DNA of 64,000 nt from Mycobacterium colombiense (GTDB lineage: Bacteria > Actinomycetota > Actinomycetes > Mycobacteriales > Mycobacteriaceae): contig NZ_MBEI01000031.1 in the NCBI RefSeq assembly GCF_001953985.1, forward strand, positions 186,001 through 250,000, written 5' to 3'. The stretch's first letter is position 1, and each line of letters opens with the position of its first letter. Below the pieces are notes generated by a model. The model searched no databases. It was not told where the DNA came from and worked only from the letters and a program-made list of their open reading frames with translations. The translations under genes were made by a program, and so were the position numbers. Below are positions 55,557 through 62,839 of the stretch, in pieces.

Positions 55557-56231
55557 TCACGCGTCTGCCGCAAGTCCAGACGGTGCCGGCAGGGGAAATA
55601 GCTGCCGGAACCTCTCGACGAGGGCACGGTCGCCGACGATGCGCAGCGACCCAGAGTCAACCATCTGGTCAAGGCCATTGTCCGTGCGGAGCAACGCGAG
55701 CAGCGTGGCCTGATCGGTTTCCAGTGTGACGTCGGGGTGATGGCTCTCGCCGCGCGTGAGGTCAAGCTCACCGCCGGTGATGCGGAGCTGGAATGGCTGG
55801 TCGCTCAGGCGTATCGCGATGGTTGCGTCCAACCCGGACGCGGCTCGGCGGTCGAAGAGAGCAGTCAGGGAAAGCATCAGGGAATCGACGCCAAGTGGCG
55901 CGTCATAGGGCATGGCCGGTGAGCGACTCGCCCAGCGGGCCAGTCCGAGCACGATTGGCGCCAATTCGGCCCCCCACGGCGTCAATTCGTAGACCCAGGA
56001 CGCGCCAGGTGGGGCGAGGCGACGCCGATGCACTACTTGCACGCCGCTGAGTTCGCGCAATCGCTGGGTCAGCACATCCGGGCTGACACCGGGCAACCCG
56101 GCGAGCAGATCGGTGAAACGTTTTGGGCCCAGTAGTAATTCGCGAACCACCAATAGTGCCCAGCGCTCGCCGACAAGATCCAGCGCATGCGCCACCGCGC
56201 AGCCGGTGTCATACCTCCGTCTACCTGCCAT
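55557..56231 (-). CDS. HxlR family regulator with C-terminal SCP2-like domain
   Basis: 224 residues from ATG 56231 (MAGRRRYDTGCAVAHAL). The HxlR winged helix has the redox-type Cys10 near the N-terminus, the segment GERWALLVVRELLLGPKRFTDL, and VLTQRLRELSG as recognition helix. The C-terminal 100 residues (TIAIRLSDQPFQLRITGGEL and on) form an SCP2/sterol-carrier-like ligand domain. It is divergent from the tautomerase gene, with a palindromic operator between them. Regulation of that gene and itself is likely. The inducing ligand is unknown. Confidence 0.9.
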   Translation of the reverse strand: MAGRRRYDTGCAVAHALDLVGERWALLVVRELLLGPKRFTDLLAGLPGVSPDVLTQRLRELSGVQVVHRRRLAPPGASWVYELTPWGAELAPIVLGLARWASRSPAMPYDAPLGVDSLMLSLTALFDRRAASGLDATIAIRLSDQPFQLRITGGELDLTRGESHHPDVTLETDQATLLALLRTDNGLDQMVDSGSLRIVGDRALVERFRQLFPLPAPSGLAADA

Positions 56232-56261
56232 GCGACCCATGCTACCAGCGGCGATCGTATT

Positions 56262-56281
56262 TTCCAAGTTACTACTTGGAA
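56262..56281. promoter_or_regulatory. Operator palindrome between hxlR-type gene and tautomerase
   Basis: TTCCAAGT-TACT-ACTTGGAA: perfect 8-bp arms with a 4-nt centre, followed by a further half-site TTTCCAACT. It lies 30 bp from the regulator ATG and 66 bp from the tautomerase ATG. The symmetry and place fit an HxlR dimer site. Confidence 0.7.
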
Positions 56282-56346
56282 TTTCCAACTAAGCGGTCTA
56301 CTCTCAAACTCGTTCCACCTGAACGACCATCAAGGAGACGAGAGCC

Positions 56347-56754
56347 ATGCCCGTATTCACCGTCGACGCCCCGATCGGGGCGTCCCAGAACGCCAAGCAG
56401 AAAATGTTGAAGGAGATCACCGACGCGCTCGATGAGGCCTACCCCATTCCCGATACCCGCGGGTGGCTGCGCGAGTACCTGGCCGACAACGTGTCCCAAG
56501 ACGGTCGGGTGCGAGCCGAGCCGGTGCGGCCGGTGGTGTCCCTCGAGGCACCGGAACTGACCAACCTCGATGCAAAACGCAAGCTGGTGCAAAAGATCGA
56601 GGCGGCCGTCGGCGCGGCCTATGACGGGATCGCCAACATCGAGGAAGTCCTCGTGTTGATCAACCACTACCCGTTACGGGACGTCGGCTGGAGGGGGAGC
56701 CTTCAATCCGACAAGCCGGAAATTGTGGAAGCCGTTGCCGCGCTGAATCGCTGA
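56347..56754 (+). CDS. Tautomerase family protein (4-OT-like, long form)
   Basis: 135 residues. It begins MPVFTVDAPIGASQNAKQK, placing the catalytic Pro directly after the initiator Met, as in 4-oxalocrotonate tautomerase relatives. Two beta-alpha-beta modules are visible (residues 1-65 and 65-130, the second with NLDAKRKLVQKIEAAVGAAY), so it is a fused-dimer form. AAGGAG is upstream. Probably controlled by the adjacent HxlR regulator. Substrate unknown. Confidence 0.87.
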   Translation: MPVFTVDAPIGASQNAKQKMLKEITDALDEAYPIPDTRGWLREYLADNVSQDGRVRAEPVRPVVSLEAPELTNLDAKRKLVQKIEAAVGAAYDGIANIEEVLVLINHYPLRDVGWRGSLQSDKPEIVEAVAALNR

Positions 56755-56839
56755 GATCCCAGGCGGCCTTGCGGATCGGCTTGGGCCAGGGTGCGTAGGC
56801 CATGCCCTGGTCCAAGCCGGTGTCCGCGCGGTAGTAAGG
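56755..56839 (-). pseudogene. Possible coding remnant
   Basis: On the minus strand one frame reads a protein-like stretch (PYYRADTGLDQGMAYAPWPK, then PIRKAAWDL) closed upstream by TAG and lacking a start. The rest of 56755-56930 is featureless. It may be the tail of a degraded gene; the identity is unknown. Confidence 0.2.
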
Positions 56840-56930
56840 CTATCGAGGTGGGGTGATCTGTGTTGGCGCCAGAGCATCGAAATGATTTGTGGCACAGCAT
56901 TACCCAGGGGCAGGGCCCCTAGCCCCGACG

Positions 56931-57407
56931 CTAGGCGCCGGGCTGCAGGATCTCGGTCGTGGCGAGCTGGCCGCCGGCCTGCATCCACGCCGCAACGACG
57001 CCGGGAGCGTCCCGGTCGGGGTTGTAAATGTCTTCCTCGCTGGAGAACAGGCCGTCGCCGGCGTACACCAGCCGGGTCCAGTTCGGAAACCAGAACGGTT
57101 CGCCCTTCGGATCGGTCGGGTGGTCCAGCAGGTTCTTGATCATGACGACGACGGCGTCGTTGTCCTCGTCGTGAGCCACCCAGTCGTTGGGGAAGCGCAT
57201 GTGCGGGAACGGCGCCATCACCGCGACGATCCAGTCGCGGACCGCCTCGCGCCCGTGAAAGACGCCGTAGTGATGCTCGGTATAGACGACGTCCTCGGTG
57301 AAGAGGTCCGCAAACGGCCGCCAGTCGCCCGAAGCGCTGCACCCTTCGACGACTTTGGTGTAGTTATCGACGGCTTTGTCGATTTCTGCCCTGGTGAATT
57401 TGCCCAT
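56931..57407 (-). CDS. NTF2/SnoaL-like protein
   Basis: 158 residues, single cone-like alpha+beta barrel domain: the long N-terminal helix DKAVDNYTKVVEGCSASGDW, FADLFTEDVVYTEHHYGVFHGREAVRDWIVAVM (in parts), and strands VVVMIKN and WTRLVYAGDGLFSSEEDIYN. Members act as isomerases, dehydratases or ligand binders. ATG 57407 is 57 bp from the divergent SDR start. Function unassigned. Confidence 0.85.
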   Translation of the reverse strand: MGKFTRAEIDKAVDNYTKVVEGCSASGDWRPFADLFTEDVVYTEHHYGVFHGREAVRDWIVAVMAPFPHMRFPNDWVAHDEDNDAVVVMIKNLLDHPTDPKGEPFWFPNWTRLVYAGDGLFSSEEDIYNPDRDAPGVVAAWMQAGGQLATTEILQPGA

Positions 57408-57464
57408 GCGGACACACTAGAACGTGTTCCGGTTTTGGGCCGCTCGTATGAATGGGGATCTCGG

Positions 57465-58235
57465 ATGAACGTGATGGACTTGTTCGGCCTGCGCGGCAAG
57501 AGGGCGTTGGTCACCGGGGCGTCCAGCGGCATCGGCAGGAAGGTGGCCCAGGCCTACGTGCAGGCCGGGGCGGACGTGGCCATCGCGGCGCGGAATGTCG
57601 AGGCGCTGGAACGCATCGCCGGCGAGCTGGCGGCGGACGGTGCCGGCAAGGTGGTGCCGATCCGATGCGACGTGACCCGGCCGGACCAGGTGACCGGCAT
57701 GGTGGACCGGGTGATCGCGGAGCTCGGCGGCATCGACATCGCGGTCTGCAACGCCGGCGTCATCGACGTCGTCCCGATGCTGGACATGTCGCCCGAAGAA
57801 TTCCAGCGCATCCAGGACACCAACGTCACCGGTGTCTTCCTCACCGCGCAGGCGGCGGCCCGGGCGATGGTGGCCCAGGGGCGTGGCGGTGTCATCATCA
57901 CCACCGCCTCGATGTCGGGCAGCATCATCAACGTTCCTCAACAGGTCGGCCACTACTGCGCCTCCAAGGCGGCCGTCATCCACCTGACCAAGGCCATGGC
58001 GGTCGAATTCGCGCCGCACAACATTCGGGTCAACAGCGTCAGCCCCGGCTACATCCTCACCGAGCTCGTCGAGCCGTTGACGGAGTTTCACCGCCAGTGG
58101 GAGCCGAAGATCCCACTCGGGCGCATCGGCCGCCCCGAAGAGCTCACCGGCCTCTACGTCTATCTGGCCAGCGAGGCTTCCAGCTACATGACCGGATCGG
58201 ACGTCGTGATCGACGGCGGTTACACCTGCCCCTAG
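57465..58235 (+). CDS. SDR family oxidoreductase
   Basis: 256 residues, classical SDR. The cofactor motif is VTGASSGIG; VCNAGV, the catalytic Ser in TTASMSG, and Tyr-Lys in YCASKAAV complete the site. The C-terminus TGSDVVIDGGYTCP is typical. The motif ASSGIG with a following Arg-Asn (AARN) suggests NADP preference. It corresponds in type and place to Rv1928c. Substrate unknown. Confidence 0.92.
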   Translation: MNVMDLFGLRGKRALVTGASSGIGRKVAQAYVQAGADVAIAARNVEALERIAGELAADGAGKVVPIRCDVTRPDQVTGMVDRVIAELGGIDIAVCNAGVIDVVPMLDMSPEEFQRIQDTNVTGVFLTAQAAARAMVAQGRGGVIITTASMSGSIINVPQQVGHYCASKAAVIHLTKAMAVEFAPHNIRVNSVSPGYILTELVEPLTEFHRQWEPKIPLGRIGRPEELTGLYVYLASEASSYMTGSDVVIDGGYTCP

Positions 58236-58236
58236 C

Positions 58237-59010
58237 TCACCGGATCGGCCGGGGCCGCCCGAAAAGCGTTCGCACACCGCCGGAATACAGCGCGCGCAAC
58301 CGCTCGCCGGCCGGCCGTACCCCGGCGGCCCGCACCAGTTCGCTGTCCAGCTCGACGATTTCGGCCGCACGAAGGGGCCAGCGCCCATGCTCGTTCGGCA
58401 CCCACCACGTCCGGCCCGCCTTACGCGTATGCGCGCCCCACCGGGCCGTCAGCCAGACCTCCAACGGCGTCGGCTCGACGACCTCGCCCACGGCGATCTC
58501 GATCCGGTTGCGCAAGCCGCGCCGGGGCCATCGGCGCACACTGTCATACACGACACGGTCGCCGTCGCGCCGCATCCGCATTCGGGCCCACGTATACGGG
58601 ACGCCAAGACCGATGCGGGTGACCGGCACGACGGCTAACCGCGCCGTTTCCAGCGACCGGAAGAGCACGCCGCGGCGGCCGGCTTCATCGATCGAATACA
58701 GGCGGACGTTGGTCTCCAGGAAGCTGCCAAAGTACGGAAGCGGAAGCGCGGAGCCAATTTTGGTGCTGCTCATGGCAAACGGAATCAGCCCGACATACGT
58801 CAACCCATCGGCAAAGATGTCGGGACGGGTGCCGGGCGGGTACATCTGTTCGACGCTTTCGGGGCGCACCGGCCAATGGATGAACGTCAGATGACGCCAG
58901 TGCTGGTCGAACGTCACCGGCAGAGGAAGCGGCGGCGGGGTGAGCGGATACCCCTCGAGCCCGTGCGGCCCATTGGGTTCGGCGGCCGGCGGGCCGGGTG
59001 TTGCGCTCAC
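58237..59010 (-). CDS. DUF2071 (YqjF-like) family protein
   Basis: 257 residues. The DUF2071 signature is seen in QHWRHLTFIHWPVRPE, followed by YPPGTRPDIFADGLTYVGLIPF, TNVRLYSID and VPYTWARMRMRR; the fold is related to acetoacetate decarboxylase. It starts at GTG 59010 with GGAGGG upstream, 5 nt after the preceding gene. It matches the place and length of Rv1927. No enzymatic function is established. Confidence 0.85.
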   Translation of the reverse strand: MSATPGPPAAEPNGPHGLEGYPLTPPPLPLPVTFDQHWRHLTFIHWPVRPESVEQMYPPGTRPDIFADGLTYVGLIPFAMSSTKIGSALPLPYFGSFLETNVRLYSIDEAGRRGVLFRSLETARLAVVPVTRIGLGVPYTWARMRMRRDGDRVVYDSVRRWPRRGLRNRIEIAVGEVVEPTPLEVWLTARWGAHTRKAGRTWWVPNEHGRWPLRAAEIVELDSELVRAAGVRPAGERLRALYSGGVRTLFGRPRPIR

Positions 59011-59015
59011 GAGCC

Positions 59016-59693
59016 TTATCCCTCCAGCTCGCCGGATATCCCGCGCTCGAGGTTCGCCTGTGTCGCCGACGGCAGCACCAGCAGGCCGTCGAGTTCGTTG
59101 CGGGCCACGTCATAGGCGCGCTGGCGTTCCAGCGGCGCCGCTGCGGGGTCGGCCGCGACCCGTAACAGGCTCTGCGCCCGCGTAATTCGCTGCTGATCCG
59201 ACCGGGAGAAATCGTTGCGGCGCCGGCGGATCGCTTCGGCCTCGGCGGCGTTGAACGCGGTGACGTAGTCCTCGACGGCGGCCATGTATCGCGCCGCGCC
59301 TTCGCGGTCGTCGAGCAGATCCTCGGCCTTGACGGGGCGCAGGAAGTCGGCCCGCAGCTTGGCTTTGTGGAACGCGATCGTGTTCGCGTCGCGCATGTCG
59401 GTCATCAGGGGGAAGTCCAGCAGCTTGGCGACGTCGAGTTCGTACTCGAGCCAGCGCTCGTCCGTGCGGGCGTGCTCGTCGAGGACGCGGCGGATCGAGC
59501 GCCACTGGGCCGCCTGATTCACGCCGGCCCCATCCGCGGCGGGCGTCTCGGGTGTTGGTGTTCGGCCGATTTCCCGCGCCCGTTCGTCGGTGCGCCGGCG
59601 GTAGGCGCCGAACGCGCGTACCGCGGCGACGATCGCGCCCGTCAGCGGCAGGATCAAGATCAACAGCTCCGCCAACCGGAATATCAAGCCCAC
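59016..59693 (-). CDS. Membrane-anchored hypothetical protein
   Basis: 225 residues. One N-terminal transmembrane segment (LAELLILILPLTGAIVAAVRAF), then an about 200-residue, mostly helical cytoplasmic domain rich in Arg, Asp and Glu (DERWLEYELDVAKLLDFPLM; ARYMAAVEDYVTAFNAAEAE). No known domain. Start GTG 59693. It runs straight into the DUF2071 gene and is probably co-transcribed. Role unknown. Confidence 0.8.
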   Translation of the reverse strand: MGLIFRLAELLILILPLTGAIVAAVRAFGAYRRRTDERAREIGRTPTPETPAADGAGVNQAAQWRSIRRVLDEHARTDERWLEYELDVAKLLDFPLMTDMRDANTIAFHKAKLRADFLRPVKAEDLLDDREGAARYMAAVEDYVTAFNAAEAEAIRRRRNDFSRSDQQRITRAQSLLRVAADPAAAPLERQRAYDVARNELDGLLVLPSATQANLERGISGELEG

Positions 59694-59733
59694 CTGGCCA
59701 GGATGCCAGGAACTCCCCGGTGTTGACTCCCGG

Positions 59734-61572
59734 TTAGCGGACGCCCAGGGAGCCGTCGAGGTACTCCGCCCGGCAGGCCCTGCGGGCCAGCTTGCCGCTG
59801 GTGGTGCGCGGGATTGCGCCGGCCGGCAGGAGACGGACGTCCGAGACGTTCAGGCGGTGCCGCTGCGCGACCGCCGCGCGGATCGCCTCGATCGCCGGCT
59901 GCGGATCCTGACGGCTGGTGCCCGCGGCGCGTTCGGCGATCACGACGAGCCGGGCGGCATCCGGGTCATCGCCGTCCGCCACGGAAAACGCGGTCACGTA
60001 CCCGCGCCGGACGATTTCCGACGCCTCGGCGACGGTGGCCTCGATGTGTTGCGGGTAGTAGTTACGGCCGTCGATGGTCAGCAGGTCCGCGATCCGGCCG
60101 GTCACATACAGCTCGCCGTCCAGGTACACCCCCAGGTCGCCGGTGCGCAGCCAGGGGCGGTCCGGATCGGCGCCCACGCCGTGGCTGCCCTCCGCGAGCC
60201 GCGATCGCAGCTCGGCCCCGAACGCCCGCCGCGTCTCGCCGGGCAGCCCCCAGTAACCGCGTCCGACGTTATTGCCCTGCAACCAGATTTCGCCCACCGC
60301 GCCGTCCGGCAATTCGGATCCGGTCGAGGGGTCGACGATCACGGCCCATTCGCTGCGCGCGACCTGGCCGCACGACACCTGCGCGACGGCGTTGGGAAAA
60401 TCCGCGTCGACGCGCACCGCGTGTCCCGCGCCCAGCCGTTCGGAGTCGAAGTACACCGCCGTCGCCTCGGCGGCGGGGGCGATGGTCGCGACGAACAACG
60501 TGCCCTCGGCGATGCCGTAGGACGGCTTGAACGCCGTGCGCGGCAACCCGTACGGCGCGAACGCCTTGTTGAAGGTGCTGATCGCATCGATGCTGACGGG
60601 TTCGGAGCCGATGATCAGCACCACGTTGCGCAGATCGATGTCCGCACCGCGGCCGGGCAGGCCGCGCTGCGCGGCCCACTCGTAGGCGAAGTTCGGTGCG
60701 GCGGTGACGACGTTGCCCTGCCGCGACCCGTCGGACAGGGCCTGAATCCATCGCTGGGGACGGCGGACGAACGCGGTGGGAGACATCAGTGTGGAGTGGC
60801 CGCCGTAGACGGCCGGGAAGCCGATCATCGACAAACCCATGTCGTGGTAGAGCGGTAACCAGCTGACGCCGTGGGTGTTTCGGTCCAGCAGGTCGATCGA
60901 CAGGATCATCTGTACCAGGTTGGTGCCCACCGCGCGGTGGGTGATCTCGACCCCGACCGGCGGCCGGGTCGAACCCGACGTGTACTGCAGGTGCGAGACG
61001 TCATCCATGCCGAGCTCGGTGGGCACGAACGACTCCCCCGCCGAATCCGGTATCTCGTCGATGGCGATCACCCGCGGCCGGCGCAGGTGCGGGTGGCCGG
61101 CCAGGAACTTCTCCACCGCCGCCCGGGCGGACGTCGTCGTGAGTAGGACCGTGGGCTCGGAATCGCGCAGCGCGGTATCGAGCCGTTCGGCGTGCCCGGG
61201 CAGTTCCGGGGCGAACAACGGCACCGCGATGGTTCCGGCCTTGACCGCCGCGTAGAAGCCGGCGACGTAGTCGATGCCCTGCGGCGCGAGGACCGCAACG
61301 CGCTCACCGTGACCGGCCACCTGCTGGATGCGCGCGCCGATGGCCTCCAGCCGGACGCCGAACCGGTTCCACGTCACCTCTTCGGCGTCGCCGTCGGCCG
61401 AACGACTGTAGTCGAGGTAGCGATACGCCACGGTGTCACCGACGTTCGCGATGTTGCGGTCGATGAGCGAGATTAGATTGACCCCGGGCGGCATCATGAC
61501 CCGGCCGGCCGCGTCCAGGCAGTCTTCGATCCGAAGTAGGCCACCGGCACCTGGGCCGTCCTGCCGATCCAT
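59734..61572 (-). CDS. fadD31: Fatty acyl-AMP ligase, FadD31 type
   Basis: 612 residues, adenylate-forming enzyme of the FAAL class, which makes acyl-adenylates for loading onto polyketide synthases. The P-loop-like motif is QYTSGSTRPPVGVEITH; later motifs are SWLPLYHDMGLS, FKPSYGIAEGTLF, WLRTGDLG and the C-terminal Lys in TTSGKLARR. The N-terminus (MPPGVNLISLIDRNIANVGD) and neighbours match fadD31 (Rv1925). TAGACT lies 6 nt upstream of ATG 61572, so leaderless. No pks gene is next to it. Confidence 0.9.
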   Translation of the reverse strand: MDRQDGPGAGGLLRIEDCLDAAGRVMMPPGVNLISLIDRNIANVGDTVAYRYLDYSRSADGDAEEVTWNRFGVRLEAIGARIQQVAGHGERVAVLAPQGIDYVAGFYAAVKAGTIAVPLFAPELPGHAERLDTALRDSEPTVLLTTTSARAAVEKFLAGHPHLRRPRVIAIDEIPDSAGESFVPTELGMDDVSHLQYTSGSTRPPVGVEITHRAVGTNLVQMILSIDLLDRNTHGVSWLPLYHDMGLSMIGFPAVYGGHSTLMSPTAFVRRPQRWIQALSDGSRQGNVVTAAPNFAYEWAAQRGLPGRGADIDLRNVVLIIGSEPVSIDAISTFNKAFAPYGLPRTAFKPSYGIAEGTLFVATIAPAAEATAVYFDSERLGAGHAVRVDADFPNAVAQVSCGQVARSEWAVIVDPSTGSELPDGAVGEIWLQGNNVGRGYWGLPGETRRAFGAELRSRLAEGSHGVGADPDRPWLRTGDLGVYLDGELYVTGRIADLLTIDGRNYYPQHIEATVAEASEIVRRGYVTAFSVADGDDPDAARLVVIAERAAGTSRQDPQPAIEAIRAAVAQRHRLNVSDVRLLPAGAIPRTTSGKLARRACRAEYLDGSLGVR

Positions 61573-61781
61573 TACTGCAGTCTAGGCAAGCCGATGCGAC
61601 GGTCCCTGTGCGGTGAATCGGCAAACATCAAGAGCGGCGGACGCATTCGCCGGTTCCGGCAGACGCTCGATCACCGGGTTGACAGAGGCGATCCACCCGC
61701 TCCGGCCGACGCCCGGCGTGGGCGGTAGCCTACCGGCGAGCGGCGTCCACGGCCGTCCGTCTGCTACCACCAGGAGTTGTC

Positions 61782-62249
61782 ATGCCGGGCCGGAACTTTT
61801 CCTTCGAAATCACCCGCACCAGCAGCGCGCCCCCCGCGACGGTCTTCCGGCTGGTAGCCGACGGCGCCAACTGGTCGCAGTGGGCCAAGCCGATTGTCAT
61901 GCACTCGAGTTGGGCTCGCCAGGGCGATCCCGCGCCGGGCGGCGTCGGGTCCATCCGCAAGGTGGGCATGTGGCCGGTCTACGTGCAGGAGGAGACGGTC
62001 GAGTACGAGCCGGACCGTCGCCACGCCTACAAGCTGGTGGGCCCGGCCACCCCGGCCAAGGACTACGGCGGCGAGGTGGTCCTCACGCCGAATGCGTCGG
62101 GCGGGACCGACATCCGCTGGACGGGCTCATTCACCGAAGGCGTTCGCGGGACAGGCCCGCTGATGCGCGCCGCCATGGGCGGAGCGGTCCGGTTTTTCGC
62201 GGGCCGGCTGGTGAAGGCGGCCGATCGCGAATCCACCGGCGGCCGGTAG
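61782..62249 (+). CDS. SRPBCC family (polyketide cyclase-like) protein
   Basis: 155 residues, START/Bet v1-like fold: FEITRTSSAPPATVFRLVADGANWSQW (in part), the beta sheet VYVQEETVEYEPDRRHAYKL, TDIRWTGSFTEG, and a long C-terminal helix (AVRFFAGRLVKAADRES). It binds hydrophobic ligands in related proteins. AGGAG precedes ATG 61782. No enzyme function can be given. Confidence 0.88.
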   Translation: MPGRNFSFEITRTSSAPPATVFRLVADGANWSQWAKPIVMHSSWARQGDPAPGGVGSIRKVGMWPVYVQEETVEYEPDRRHAYKLVGPATPAKDYGGEVVLTPNASGGTDIRWTGSFTEGVRGTGPLMRAAMGGAVRFFAGRLVKAADRESTGGR

Positions 62250-62306
62250 CTTCTCGCATGGCGCATGACGGCCGCGCGCAGCGGCCGCCACGTTCCGATT
62301 CACGAT

Positions 62307-62678
62307 TTACGGGTTGTTGAACTGGTTCTCGTAGGTCTGTTGCTGCTGCATGTCTTGATTGAACTGCTGCTGGGCCTGCTCGTTTTGCTCTTCGGCCTGT
62401 TGCATCGACTGCTGCAGCTGCTGCTGATTCAGCTGGGCCTGGTCGTCACCGCCATCGGCCGCGAGGCCGCCGCCGGCGAGGCCCGGCGGCGCCTGGGGTG
62501 AAAAGGCCATGTCCGTCAGGCGCACCGATCCGGATCCGAGCGTGGTCCCGGGGGTCTGGGGCTGCGCCGCGTCGTAGAGGGCCAGGACCGCCAGGGTCGC
62601 GGCGCCCGCGAGCGTGAGGCGCAGTAGTCCCCGGCGGCGTCCGCCGGCGGTCGTGGGGCCAGCGGTGTTGGCGGTCAT
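62307..62678 (-). CDS. Membrane-anchored protein with Gln-rich tail
   Basis: 123 residues from ATG 62678. A basic start (GRRRGLLRL) leads into a hydrophobic segment (TLAGAATLAVLALYDA). The second half is strongly Gln/Asn/Glu-rich (QLNQQQLQQSMQQAEEQNEQ and on), a low-complexity helical tail ending in NNP. GGAGG lies directly against the ATG, so the start may be slightly different. Likely anchored in the membrane with the tail outside. Unknown function. Confidence 0.6.
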   Translation of the reverse strand: MTANTAGPTTAGGRRRGLLRLTLAGAATLAVLALYDAAQPQTPGTTLGSGSVRLTDMAFSPQAPPGLAGGGLAADGGDDQAQLNQQQLQQSMQQAEEQNEQAQQQFNQDMQQQQTYENQFNNP

Positions 62679-62839
62679 CCTCCAGGTATGCGCCGCGTCC
62701 TTAGCTGCCCCCTGGGACCCGGCTGTCGGCTTGATATGAAGCCGCGCGGCGGCCGCGCCCGGCCCGCGTCGGAAAGCCACGCCGCATCCCAGCGAAATGC
62801 GGGGGCCGCCAAGGGAATTCGCGCGGGCGGGGTGCAGCG

